From the NCBI GenBank assembly GCA_030656615.1, contig JAUSOY010000078.1:62001-126000 (forward strand): a stretch of 64,000 nt of DNA, in the 5' to 3' direction. Each line of letters opens with the position of its first letter. The stretch's first letter is position 1. Made by a program: the position numbers and the translations under genes. The notes beneath the pieces were generated by a model. The model ran no database searches, was not told where the DNA came from, and worked only from the letters and a program-made list of their open reading frames with translations. Of the stretch, positions 25,972 through 35,575 are shown one piece after another. This DNA is from Bacteroidales bacterium (GTDB lineage Bacteria > Bacteroidota > Bacteroidia > Bacteroidales > TTA-H9).

Positions 25972-27441
25972 ATGAATATGACGAGCAGTCAAAACCATCA
26001 AGTTAAAACAGATTTTCAAGCAGTGTGGAACAACTGCATAAGAATCATTCAGGATAATATAAGTCCGACCAGTTTTAAAACCTGGTTTGCTCCTATTGTG
26101 CCTGTTAAACTTGATAAAAGCGTTCTCACAATACAAGTTCCCAGTCAGTTTTTTTACGAATGGCTTGAAGAGCATTATATAACTTTGCTCAAAAAAACCA
26201 TACGAAAAGAACTGGGTTCCGATGGAAGACTGGAATACAGTATTATTATGGATAACTCCTTTAAAAATTCGGCGCCATATACGATCAAAATACCTGCAAC
26301 CAACCGAAGGGCAACCAATAATGAGCCAGTAGCAATGCCAATCAATATTAACTCAGAAGGATCAGCCAAAGAAGTTCCTAATCCTTTTGTTATTCCGGGT
26401 CTTAAAAAACTAAAAATTCCTTCACAACTTATTGACAGTCTGTCTTTCGACAATTTTATTGAAGGTGATTGCAACCGTTTGGCACGTTCGGCCGGTTACG
26501 CCATATCTGAAAATCCTGGAAAAACGGCATTTAACCCATTCTTTATCTACAGTTCTGTTGGTTTAGGGAAAACGCATCTTTCTCACGCTATCGGTATTCA
26601 AGTAAAAAATAATTTTCCTGACAAAACGGTACTTTATGTTTCTGCTGAGCTTTTTACGCATCAGTTTACCGATTCCATCCGTAACCAGAACCCCAATGAT
26701 TTTATCAATTTCTATCAGATGATAGATGTGCTCATCATTGACGATATTCAGTTTTTAGCCGGAAAACAAAAAACTCAGGATGTCTTTTTCCACATTTTTA
26801 ATCATTTACATCAAAGAAGTAAGCAAATTATCATAACGGCTGATAAGCCTCCTGTCGAAATTACCGGAATTGAACAACGCTTGTTATCCCGTTTCAAATG
26901 GGGTTTAGCAGCGGATCTTCAAACCCCGGATTTAGAAACCCGTGTTTCAATTCTTAAGAATAAAATTTACGCGGATGGAATCGAAATTCCCGATGATGTG
27001 ATTGAATATCTGGCGTATAGTATTAATAGTAATATACGCGAACTGGAAGGCGCTCTGGTAAGTCTTATTGCCCACTCTTCTTTGAATAAAAAGGCCATAA
27101 CTCTTGAATTGGCCCGGAAAATGATTGATAAGTTCGTCATCAATACGACTAAGGAAATTTCGATTGATTATATTCAGAAAGTTGTTTGCGATTATTTCAA
27201 TATCTCCATGGATATGCTTAACAGCAAAACCCGAAAACGCGATATTGTACAAGCACGACAACTTGCTATGTATTTTGCTAAAGAACATACTAAGTCTTCA
27301 TTGGCAACCATCGGATTACATTGTGGGAATAAAGATCACGCCACAGTTCTTCACGCCTGTAAAACCGTGAGTAATCTGATAGAAACAGATAAAACCTTTA
27401 AAACATATTATATGGATTTGGAGAAAAGAATAAAACTCTAA
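25972..27441 (+). CDS. dnaA: chromosomal replication initiator protein DnaA
   Basis: A 489-residue DnaA. Domain I at the N-terminus (WNNCIRIIQDNISPTSFKTWFAPI) interacts with helicase. A variable linker runs to about 135. The AAA+ domain has Walker A GLGKTH (about 196-201) and Walker B VLIIDDIQFL (about 252-261). The C-terminal DNA-binding domain (about 390-489) holds the signature GNKDHATVLHACKTV. It opens oriC by binding DnaA boxes. The gene stands alone: the upstream gene ends with its own terminator, and a strong hairpin follows, so it is a single-gene unit. Start supported by AAAGGAG at 25959. Confidence 0.96.
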   Translation: MNMTSSQNHQVKTDFQAVWNNCIRIIQDNISPTSFKTWFAPIVPVKLDKSVLTIQVPSQFFYEWLEEHYITLLKKTIRKELGSDGRLEYSIIMDNSFKNSAPYTIKIPATNRRATNNEPVAMPININSEGSAKEVPNPFVIPGLKKLKIPSQLIDSLSFDNFIEGDCNRLARSAGYAISENPGKTAFNPFFIYSSVGLGKTHLSHAIGIQVKNNFPDKTVLYVSAELFTHQFTDSIRNQNPNDFINFYQMIDVLIIDDIQFLAGKQKTQDVFFHIFNHLHQRSKQIIITADKPPVEITGIEQRLLSRFKWGLAADLQTPDLETRVSILKNKIYADGIEIPDDVIEYLAYSINSNIRELEGALVSLIAHSSLNKKAITLELARKMIDKFVINTTKEISIDYIQKVVCDYFNISMDMLNSKTRKRDIVQARQLAMYFAKEHTKSSLATIGLHCGNKDHATVLHACKTVSNLIETDKTFKTYYMDLEKRIKL

Positions 27442-27459
27442 ATACTGTTTCCATAATTC

Positions 27460-27504
27460 AATCCTGAATAATTCCTTCATCGAAGTATTCAGGATTTTGT
27501 TTTT
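27460..27504 (+). terminator. intrinsic terminator after dnaA
   Basis: A perfect 11-base stem, AATCCTGAATA (27460-27470) with TATTCAGGATT (27486-27496), loop of 15, followed by a T-rich tail. Confidence 0.88.
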
Positions 27505-27603
27505 AATATATGCGTTCAACTAAAATTCACAGGCTTTGTTATATCTCATAATGCAAAAACTGACAAATTTTTAGTGACATATTAACGAAAAAACAGCTAA
27601 AAA

Positions 27604-28074
27604 GTGAAAAAAATCCTCATGGTTTGTATGGGTAATATTTGCCGCTCGCCTTTGGCCGAGGGAATATTAAGACATAAAGTAAAAAATCGTCAGATACCTG
27701 TTCTTGTTGATTCGGCAGGGACAATAGCATACCACTCGGGCGAGCATCCTGATGATAGAGCAACGTCAACGGCTAAAAAACACGGCATTGACATTAGCGA
27801 ACAAATGGCACGTCAATTTCACGTATCTGATTTTGAAGAGTTTGACAAAATATTTGTTATGGACGCAAATAATTTTAGTGACGTACTTCGTTTAGCAAGA
27901 AATCATCATGAGGCCGAAAAAGTGGAAATGATCATGAATCTGGTCAATCCGGAAAAAAATATTCCGGTTCCTGACCCTTACTACGGTGGAAAAGATGGTT
28001 TTGAAAATGTTTATCAAATGTTGGATCAGTCCACCGAAAAAATTATTGAAGCAATTATTCGGGGAGATATTTGA
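27604..28074 (+). CDS. low-molecular-weight protein tyrosine phosphatase
   Basis: The 156-residue protein starts at a GTG (27604). It carries the CX5R P-loop as VCMGNICRSP (nucleophile Cys8, Arg14) and the general-acid Asp in PVPDPYYGG near residue 128, so the catalytic set is complete. LMW-PTPs dephosphorylate tyrosine kinases that control polysaccharide export, or act on other substrates. It is not next to the polysaccharide operon and no tyrosine kinase is nearby. Located after the dnaA terminator, with 54 bases before the next gene. Confidence 0.92.
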   Translation: MKKILMVCMGNICRSPLAEGILRHKVKNRQIPVLVDSAGTIAYHSGEHPDDRATSTAKKHGIDISEQMARQFHVSDFEEFDKIFVMDANNFSDVLRLARNHHEAEKVEMIMNLVNPEKNIPVPDPYYGGKDGFENVYQMLDQSTEKIIEAIIRGDI

Positions 28075-28128
28075 CGGATTGGCATTTATTTCTACATTTA
28101 TCCTTTTTAAAGAACAAAATACATTCGC

Positions 28129-29085
28129 ATGTTATTAGACAGGATACCTGAATTGGAGGATATCAGAGAAGCGGCCATCCGGATAAAAGACTATACACAT
28201 CAAACCCCGGCACTTACTTCATTAAATATCAGTGAATATACAGGTGCGCATTTGTTTTTTAAAGCGGAAAATTTGCAAAAAGCTGGAGCTTTTAAGTCAA
28301 GAGGTGCTTGTAATGCTATTTTTTCACTTGATAATGAAGACCTGGAATATGGTGTAGCGACCCACTCCTCCGGAAACCATGCGCAGGCCTTGGCACGGGC
28401 GGCGATGTTAATAAAAACGAAATCGTACATCGTAATGCCAAAAAATGCTCCTGCTTCTAAAGTTGCAGCAGTTAGGAACTATGGTGGTGAAATCACTTTT
28501 TGTGAGCCCAATTTAGCATCACGCGAAGAAAATCTAAAAAGACTTATCGACGAAACAGGTAGCGTTGAAATTCACCCCTATAACAATTATTCAATAATAG
28601 CCGGACAGGCTACTGCTTGCCTTGAATTTATAGAACAGGTTGACACCCTCGATTACATACTTGCCCCGGTAGGTGGTGGCGGATTATTGAGTGGTACCTG
28701 TTTATCTGCCAGCTATCTAAGCCCTAAAACTAAAGTAATAGGGGTTGAACCGGAATTGGCAAACGATGCTTATCGATCGTTTCGTGAAGGAAGAATAATT
28801 GCAGCATTACCCCCAAAAACTATTGCTGATGGACTTTTAACCAGCCTTGGAACAATTACTTTTCCAATAATACGGGAATATTGCCATGACATTGTAACCG
28901 TATCTGAAGAAAGTATTATTAAAGCCATGCGGCTTATTTGGGAACGAATGAAAATTATTGTAGAACCTTCGGCCGCGGTGCCTTTGGCTGCCATTCTTGA
29001 AAAGAAAATTGAAATCAAAGGAAAACGTATTGGCATTATTTTAAGTGGCGGTAATCTTGATCTTGACAAACTCCCCTGGAAATAA
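28129..29085 (+). CDS. PLP-dependent serine/threonine dehydratase or serine racemase-like enzyme
   Basis: A 318-residue fold-type II PLP enzyme. Lys56 in AGAFKSRGA is the Schiff-base lysine, SSGNHAQALA (about 80-90) lies near the substrate, and GGGGLLSG near 180-187 binds the PLP phosphate. It lacks the C-terminal ACT domain of biosynthetic IlvA, so it is the short catabolic or racemase type (TdcB / serine racemase / hydroxyaspartate ammonia-lyase group). These cannot be told apart by eye. It probably makes 2-oxobutanoate or pyruvate from Thr/Ser. The next gene starts 4 bases after its stop. Confidence 0.82.
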   Translation: MLLDRIPELEDIREAAIRIKDYTHQTPALTSLNISEYTGAHLFFKAENLQKAGAFKSRGACNAIFSLDNEDLEYGVATHSSGNHAQALARAAMLIKTKSYIVMPKNAPASKVAAVRNYGGEITFCEPNLASREENLKRLIDETGSVEIHPYNNYSIIAGQATACLEFIEQVDTLDYILAPVGGGGLLSGTCLSASYLSPKTKVIGVEPELANDAYRSFREGRIIAALPPKTIADGLLTSLGTITFPIIREYCHDIVTVSEESIIKAMRLIWERMKIIVEPSAAVPLAAILEKKIEIKGKRIGIILSGGNLDLDKLPWK

Positions 29086-29089
29086 AATT

Positions 29090-29815
29090 ATGAAATTAAA
29101 AGGCCGTTTATACTTATTACCTTCACCCCTATCTTCAGATTTTGAAGTAAACCATATTCCTGAGGCAAATCTTCAGATTATGCAGCCCTTAAGGTACTTT
29201 ATTGTTGAAGAAATCAGAAATGCCCGGCGTTTTCTACGTAAAACCAATTCTAACTTTCCAATAGACGATTGCCAGTTTTTCATATTAAGCGAACACAGTC
29301 ATAACGAAGATATTCCTGAAATGATATTGCCTCTATTGAATGGAATGGATATGGGTTTGATTTCCGGTGCTGGACTGCCATGCATCGCTGACCCCGGTCA
29401 ATCTGTGGTAAAACTGGCACATAAAAACAATATCGAAATTATACCTCTTACAGGACCTTCGTCCATCATGTTATCGCTCATGGCCAGTGGTTTTAATGGT
29501 CAAAATTTTATTTTTCATGGTTATCTGCCTCAGGATAAAGACCAAAGAGGTGTAAAACTTAAAGAAATCGAAAAAGCTTCAGCCTTATTAAATCAAACTC
29601 AAATATTTATTGAAGCGCCATACAGGAACCGCCAAATGCTTGAAAGTTTGATACAGCATTGCCATCCCGAAACTCAATTATGCATTGCAGTAGATATTCA
29701 TTCTCCCGGGCAAAAAATTAGTACAGCAACCATAAAATCTTGGAGCCATCAAAAGACTGAGTTCCACAAAAAACCTGCAGTTTTCCTTTTATATTGCGGA
29801 ACGGACAGTATATAA
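29090..29815 (+). CDS. RsmI-like tetrapyrrole-methylase family methyltransferase
   Basis: I start at the ATG at 29090, not at 29045 inside the preceding gene. The 241-residue protein has the RsmI-type arrangement: MKLKGRLYLLPSPL at the N-terminus, GLISGAGLPCIADPGQ (about 100-115) in the SAM pocket, PLTGPSSIMLSLMASGF (about 130-146), FHGYLPQDKDQR (about 152-163) and a C-terminal domain. RsmI itself 2'-O-methylates C1402 of 16S rRNA. This one differs from the canonical form (for example QPLRYFIVEEIRNARRFLR in place of the usual AEDTR motif), so it may be the second paralogue that Bacteroidota commonly carry. Function beyond the fold is uncertain. Confidence 0.72.
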   Translation: MKLKGRLYLLPSPLSSDFEVNHIPEANLQIMQPLRYFIVEEIRNARRFLRKTNSNFPIDDCQFFILSEHSHNEDIPEMILPLLNGMDMGLISGAGLPCIADPGQSVVKLAHKNNIEIIPLTGPSSIMLSLMASGFNGQNFIFHGYLPQDKDQRGVKLKEIEKASALLNQTQIFIEAPYRNRQMLESLIQHCHPETQLCIAVDIHSPGQKISTATIKSWSHQKTEFHKKPAVFLLYCGTDSI

Positions 29816-29867
29816 TTAACTCATTTTCATGATTTTATATCAAGAATAAGCAATCAGCTATTTTTTA

Positions 29868-29875
29868 TATCTTTG
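29868..29875 (+). promoter_or_regulatory. putative -7 box for the sphingolipid gene
   Basis: TATCTTTG followed by C matches TAnnTTTG. It is 92 bases before the start at 29968, so it implies a leader of about 85 bases. No clear -33 is seen. Confidence 0.45.
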
Positions 29876-29913
29876 CAGATCTGTTTAAAAAAAGCGTAAA
29901 TGTTAGTTTTTAG

Positions 29914-31158
<1,245 letters not shown>

Positions 31159-31170
31159 AACGGAGGGTTT

Positions 31171-32322
31171 ATGTCGGTAATCATTAAAGAAGTTGAATCA
31201 AGGGATGCATTAAAGGCTTTTGTGCGTTTCCCGAATGAATTATACAAAGGAATTCCTCAATATGTGCCTCCCATCGAAAGGGATGAACTTAACATTTTGT
31301 CTGTACAGAAAAACCCGGGTTTAAAAAACTGTCAGGTCAAATATTGGTTGGCTTATAAAGATGGGAAAATTGCCGGGCGAATGGCAGGAATCATTAATAA
31401 CGAATTTATCGAAAAATGGGCCAAACGTTATGCTCGTTTTGGATGGGTAGACTTTATCGATGATGAGGATGTTTCAAGGATATTATTTGAAACGGCAGAG
31501 AAATGGGCCATCAGTAATGGAATGGATGCCATCAACGGACCACTCGGATTTACGGATTTCGATCCGGAAGGAATTATGATTGAGGGTTTTGACGAATTGG
31601 CGACCATAATAGAACGATATAACCATCCGTATTATGCCACTCATATTGAAAAAATGGGTTATAAAAAGGATGCCGATTGGTTCGAATATCAACTAAATAT
31701 ACCCGCTGCCCTACCCGAAAATATTAAACGAGTTTCGAAGTATGTCTTAAAAAAACACAAGCTACGTGTTGTCCGTATTAAAAAACTGACAGAAATCGAA
31801 AAGTTTGCCGACGGTGTATTTAAGCTACTAAATGATTTATACGGACTTATGTATGGGTTCGTACCCATCACACCGGAACTTAAGAATTTCTATATCCGCA
31901 AGTACCTCCCGCTAATCGACCCCAAGCTCATGGCTTTCATTGTGGATGAAAAAGACACTTTAGTTGCATTTGGTGTTACCATGCCGTCTTATTCAGAACT
32001 CTTTAAGCAGGCCAAAGGAAGCTGGTTAAGGCTTCTGTGGTTGAAATTTACAGGGCAGGCCGTAAAAACCGATACCGTTGATATGTACTTCATTGGTGTG
32101 CTTCCTGAATATATAAATCATGGATTAAGCTCTGTACTAATTAATACGGTGGGACAGACTTTAATTGATTTAGGATATAAAAAAGCAGAAACAAATATTG
32201 AATTCGAAAGCAATGAAGCGGTTCAAAGCTTATGGAAGCATTTCGACTATAGGCAACACAAACGAAGGCGCTGTTACCTTAAATCGTTCATCAGTAGTTC
32301 CAGAACCGAAGACAATATTTAA
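31171..32322 (+). CDS. GNAT-like acyltransferase, candidate ceramide N-acyltransferase (copy 1)
   Basis: This 383-residue protein and its 373-residue neighbour share a conserved core: WLAYKDGK, AGR(M/I)AGIIN, ARFGW(V/I)DFIDDE, NGM...GPLGF, a DE-rich loop, YNH...Y, and a C-terminal IxNTVGQTLIDLGYKKAE-like strand-helix resembling the GNAT acetyl-CoA region. I infer a GNAT fold of two domains. It starts 12 bases after the sphingolipid enzyme gene. GNAT-type proteins act as ceramide synthase in Caulobacter, so N-acylation of the long-chain base is the best hypothesis. A generic function cannot be excluded. Confidence 0.62.
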   Translation: MSVIIKEVESRDALKAFVRFPNELYKGIPQYVPPIERDELNILSVQKNPGLKNCQVKYWLAYKDGKIAGRMAGIINNEFIEKWAKRYARFGWVDFIDDEDVSRILFETAEKWAISNGMDAINGPLGFTDFDPEGIMIEGFDELATIIERYNHPYYATHIEKMGYKKDADWFEYQLNIPAALPENIKRVSKYVLKKHKLRVVRIKKLTEIEKFADGVFKLLNDLYGLMYGFVPITPELKNFYIRKYLPLIDPKLMAFIVDEKDTLVAFGVTMPSYSELFKQAKGSWLRLLWLKFTGQAVKTDTVDMYFIGVLPEYINHGLSSVLINTVGQTLIDLGYKKAETNIEFESNEAVQSLWKHFDYRQHKRRRCYLKSFISSSRTEDNI

Positions 32323-32329
32323 AAAAAAG

Positions 32330-32360
32330 AAGAGCAGGCTACGATTTCCTGCTCTTTTCA
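32330..32360 (+). terminator. terminator between the two GNAT-like genes
   Basis: AAGAGCAGG (32330-32338) pairs with CCTGCTCTT (32348-32356), loop 9, preceded by a run of A and followed by TT. The A run before and T run after suit termination in both directions. It separates the first pair of genes from what follows, although partial read-through is possible. Confidence 0.75.
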
Positions 32361-32420
32361 ATTTACCGGCAAATATTTAAATAACTTCGTATTTTTTTAA
32401 CTTTATCAAACATTTTTCCA

Positions 32421-33542
32421 ATGGCTATTGAAATAAAGGAAGTTAAAGACAAGAAACAATTTAAAGAATTTCTGAGCCTGCCATTTTCCATATATAAAGA
32501 CAATCCATTCTGGGTTCCTTCTCTTTTTATGGAAGAAAGACGAAATCTTAATCCAAAGCATAATCCTGCATTTGAATGGAGTAAAACCTGTCTTTGGTTG
32601 GCATATAAAGATGGGAAACCTGCCGGGCGCATTGCCGGAATTATCAATCATAAATCCAATCAAATCTGGGGTAAAAAACAAGCCCGCTTTGGATGGATCG
32701 ATTTTATTGATGATGAAGAAGTGTCAACAGCGCTCTTCAATACACTCGAAAACTGGGCGCGTGAAAACGGGATGAATTCTGTACATGGCCCTCTGGGATT
32801 TTCTGATATGGACAAGGAGGGAATGCTTACCTTCGGATTTGATGAGCTAGGTACAATTGCCACCATTTATAATCATGCATATTACCCCGAACATACTATA
32901 AAAAACGGATATAGCACCGATACAGAATGGGTTGAATACGAACTTAAAAAACCTGATGGCATTCCTGAAAAACACTTAAAAATTGCTGAAATCGTAAAAC
33001 AACGTTTTGGATTGCGCGTCTTTCAAGCAAAAAAGTCGAAGGACATTCTTCCATATGCGAAGCAAATATTCCATTTGGTAAATGAAGCATTTGCTGATCT
33101 TTACGGTTATGTAGCCCTCACGGAAAAACAAATGGATTATTACATTAAGTTGTATTTTACGTTTGTTAGGGCTGAATATATTCCCATTATTCTTGATAAA
33201 AACGATGATGTAATTGCATTCGGCATTACCTTACCCTCTCTTAGCAAAGCCATGCAAAAAACCGGAGGAAAACTCTTCCCGTTTGGATTCTTTCATTTGC
33301 TAAAAGCTATGAAGAAAAATGATCGCGTGGATTTTTATCTGATTGCCGTTAAACCCGAGTATCAGAACAAAGGCGTTAATGCTCTCTTATTCACCGATTT
33401 AATACCGAAATATGCACGGGATGGCATTCAATGGGCCGAAACGAATGTAGAGTTAATCGACAATGAAAAGGTCAGAAAACAATGGGATTATTTCGAAAAG
33501 CGAATTCACAAACGCAGGTCAGCTTTTATTAAGCATTTATAG
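32421..33542 (+). CDS. GNAT-like acyltransferase paralogue (copy 2)
   Basis: A 373-residue paralogue of the gene at 31171, with the same motif order (WLAYKDGKPAGRIAGIIN, ARFGWIDFIDDEE, NGMNSVHGPLGFSD, GFDELGTIATIYNHAYY, AVKPEYQNKGVNALLF). The GNAT beta-bulge and CoA-binding loop would be around KPEYQNKGVNALL. The two copies differ mainly in the middle third. Two acylations of one lipid are plausible (for example N-acylation plus an O-acylation), or different acyl-chain preferences. The gene lies after a terminator, so it may have its own promoter. Confidence 0.6.
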   Translation: MAIEIKEVKDKKQFKEFLSLPFSIYKDNPFWVPSLFMEERRNLNPKHNPAFEWSKTCLWLAYKDGKPAGRIAGIINHKSNQIWGKKQARFGWIDFIDDEEVSTALFNTLENWARENGMNSVHGPLGFSDMDKEGMLTFGFDELGTIATIYNHAYYPEHTIKNGYSTDTEWVEYELKKPDGIPEKHLKIAEIVKQRFGLRVFQAKKSKDILPYAKQIFHLVNEAFADLYGYVALTEKQMDYYIKLYFTFVRAEYIPIILDKNDDVIAFGITLPSLSKAMQKTGGKLFPFGFFHLLKAMKKNDRVDFYLIAVKPEYQNKGVNALLFTDLIPKYARDGIQWAETNVELIDNEKVRKQWDYFEKRIHKRRSAFIKHL

Positions 33543-33583
33543 ACCAGATACTTATTCGGTTTTTCTAAACTTTAAGAATTCCA

Positions 33584-33591
33584 TATATTTG
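33584..33591 (+). promoter_or_regulatory. putative -7 box for the head-group operon
   Basis: TATATTTG followed by C fits TAnnTTTG exactly. Transcription would start near 33598, leaving a leader of about 70 bases before the ATG at 33666. A -33 TTTG is not clear; a TTTTTC run lies at the expected distance. Confidence 0.55.
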
Positions 33592-33595
33592 CATT

Positions 33596-33616
33596 CCCGA
33601 AAACTCCGGGAGTTTT
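33596..33616 (+). promoter_or_regulatory. inverted repeat at the transcription start of the head-group operon
   Basis: AAAACTC (33600-33606), loop CGG, GAGTTTT (33610-33616) forms a perfect dyad. Nested with it, CCCG (33596-33599) can pair instead with CGGG (33607-33610). It begins at the predicted +1. It shares the half-site AAAACT / AGTTTT with the inverted repeats before the TetR gene. Confidence 0.5.
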
Positions 33617-33665
33617 GACCTATTGTTGCCTTATTAAAAGAGTAATTATTTATAATTGACGTCAC

Positions 33666-34715
33666 ATGAAAAAACAACCGATATATCTCGATCGTAACGA
33701 AAATCATTTTGGCCCTGCTCCTGCTTGTTTTAAAGCCTTACAAAAAAAGAATTTTTTTAAGTTAAGTGCTTATTCCCGCGATTTTGCCCGGGGCGTTAAA
33801 AGCAGGCTATCAGAGCGCATTGCTCATGATTTTGGAATGGACGAAAAGCAGGTATTACTCGGTTATGGTGGTGAAGATATTCTAAAACAGGCTGTTCATT
33901 GTTATTTAAAAGAAGGCCAAAAAATTCTCATTCCGCAGTTTTCGTGGTGGTATTACAAAGCCATTGCCGATGAAGTTGGCGGTATTAAGGCAGAATATCC
34001 CATAACCGAAGGTGATTTCTCTTTCTATTATGATATTGATGGCATGAAGGATGCCGTTAAAAAACACAATCCCGCTGTTATCCTTATCAGTACACCAAAT
34101 AACCCCACTGGCAATGCAATGGGTTTCGGAGCCCTGCATGATTTTTTAAGTCATACCGGCGATGCAATCGTTATTCTGGATGAAGCATATACCATGTTTT
34201 TTAACACTGACCGTTCCTACGTAAAAGCACTCATCGATGAATTTCCAAATCTTCTGATAATCCGCACTTTTTCAAAGTATTATGCTTTGGCAGGTGTTCG
34301 GATTGGTTTTGGATTTATGGGAAAAAATCTTTCAACATTCTCGAAATTCAGTGCACGCTACCTGGGTTATAATCGACTTACCGAACGCATAGCGCTTGCA
34401 GCCCTCGATTCGGATGATTATTACAACGATATGCGAATTAAAATGGTGAGCGATCTTGATATGTTTTTTAAATCCTTCAATCAGCTTCCTGGTTTCAAAG
34501 CATACCGTTCGGAAGCCAATTTTATTTTGGTAAAAATTCCTGAAGGAATTAAAGATGCCATGAATGCCTATCTCAAGGAACGGGGGTATATTATAAAATT
34601 CATGAACGAGGACGGACTGGACCAACATGTTAGAATTTCATTAGGAACTCAGGAAGAAAATCACATGCTGATGAATTTGGTTAACGAATTTGTAGCCCAA
34701 CACTCTGGCAAATAA
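33666..34715 (+). CDS. class I/II PLP aminotransferase, HisC-like
   Basis: The 349-residue protein has fold-type I motifs: LDRNENHFGPAP at the N-terminus, LISTPNNPTGNAMG (about 140-153), ILDEAYTMF (about 170-178), and the Schiff-base Lys in RTFSKYYALAGVRIGF (about 199-214). Sequence style is that of histidinol-phosphate aminotransferase. No other his gene is near, so an aminated phospho-alcohol head group is more likely than histidine synthesis. It ends in a TAATG junction with the phosphatidyltransferase gene. The substrate is unknown. Confidence 0.75.
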   Translation: MKKQPIYLDRNENHFGPAPACFKALQKKNFFKLSAYSRDFARGVKSRLSERIAHDFGMDEKQVLLGYGGEDILKQAVHCYLKEGQKILIPQFSWWYYKAIADEVGGIKAEYPITEGDFSFYYDIDGMKDAVKKHNPAVILISTPNNPTGNAMGFGALHDFLSHTGDAIVILDEAYTMFFNTDRSYVKALIDEFPNLLIIRTFSKYYALAGVRIGFGFMGKNLSTFSKFSARYLGYNRLTERIALAALDSDDYYNDMRIKMVSDLDMFFKSFNQLPGFKAYRSEANFILVKIPEGIKDAMNAYLKERGYIIKFMNEDGLDQHVRISLGTQEENHMLMNLVNEFVAQHSGK

Positions 34716-35575
34716 TGCGAAAGATATTCGAAGGATATAGCCAAACACTTAAACAAACGGAAGTTGAAGAAGTTGCTGATCTGGTCTTTTACAGACCATT
34801 GGGCTACCTTATTGTTCTCATCGTTAAGCGATGGCCTGTCACCCCTAATCACCTGACATTTATTGCCCTTGGGTTTGGTGCAATCAGCGGATATTTTTAC
34901 TCATTAGGTACTTCATACGCTTTTATTCTTGCAGCTGTATTTCTTCTGTTATTCAATATTTTTGATTGCAGCGACGGACAATTGGCACGTTTAAAGCGTA
35001 ATGGTACAGCTTTCGGAAGAATTATCGATGGTGTAGCCGATTATATCACAGGGATATTCACTTATGTTGGAATTGGTATTGGATTTGCCAATCATACTTC
35101 CGATCCGCTATTATGGTGGACTTTGCTCATTATTACAGCCATCACCAATATATTCCACTCGATGATGACCGACCACAGGCGCTCACGCTTTCTGGAAGGC
35201 TCTACTGGCACAGCCAATACCGCTCCAGAGGAAACCCAACGCCTTCGCGACCTTATTGCTTCGCAAGAATTTCAATCGTTTTCGGCGCCCAATCGGATAA
35301 TTACTAAAATATATTACCGGTATAACGTACTTTTAGCGAAGATGGCCGGTAAACATTCGGTTAAAACTAAAAATCAGGGAGCTTATTATGCTGCAAATAA
35401 GCGGATAATGAAATTCTGGACATTTTTAGGTCCAACGACCCAAATTACTTTTTTGGTGATTTGCTCGTTTTTTGGTGATTTTTATACTTTTATCCTTGGG
35501 ACTATCATCGTTTTTAATATTTACGCCATTATACTGGCAATTTGGCAACACCAAATAAACCGAAAATTGTCATGA
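34715..35575 (+). CDS. CDP-alcohol phosphatidyltransferase with complete motif (copy 1)
   Basis: A 286-residue membrane protein with about six membrane segments. The CDP-alcohol phosphatidyltransferase signature is complete: D84, D87, G88, A91, R92, G101, D105 and D109 (FDCSDGQLARL ... GRIIDGVAD). It should attach an alcohol phosphate to, or from, a CDP-linked donor at the inner membrane. The start overlaps the TAA of the aminotransferase by one base (TAATG), and the end overlaps the following nucleotidyltransferase frame by 34 bases. Confidence 0.85.
   Translation: MRKIFEGYSQTLKQTEVEEVADLVFYRPLGYLIVLIVKRWPVTPNHLTFIALGFGAISGYFYSLGTSYAFILAAVFLLLFNIFDCSDGQLARLKRNGTAFGRIIDGVADYITGIFTYVGIGIGFANHTSDPLLWWTLLIITAITNIFHSMMTDHRRSRFLEGSTGTANTAPEETQRLRDLIASQEFQSFSAPNRIITKIYYRYNVLLAKMAGKHSVKTKNQGAYYAANKRIMKFWTFLGPTTQITFLVICSFFGDFYTFILGTIIVFNIYAIILAIWQHQINRKLS

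Noticed and set aside
29045-29089. Start of the RsmI-like gene within the dehydratase gene
   Set aside because: The extension is an out-of-frame shadow; the ATG at 29090 gives the standard family N-terminus 4 bases after the stop.
33666-34715. Histidine biosynthesis gene hisC
   Set aside because: Sequence style resembles HisC but no other his gene is near and it is coupled to a phosphatidyltransferase.
35542-35571. Longer start for the LicC-like gene
   Set aside because: The family begins directly with the nucleotide loop, and the ATG at 35572 gives an ATGA overlap; the ten extra residues are frame-shadow.
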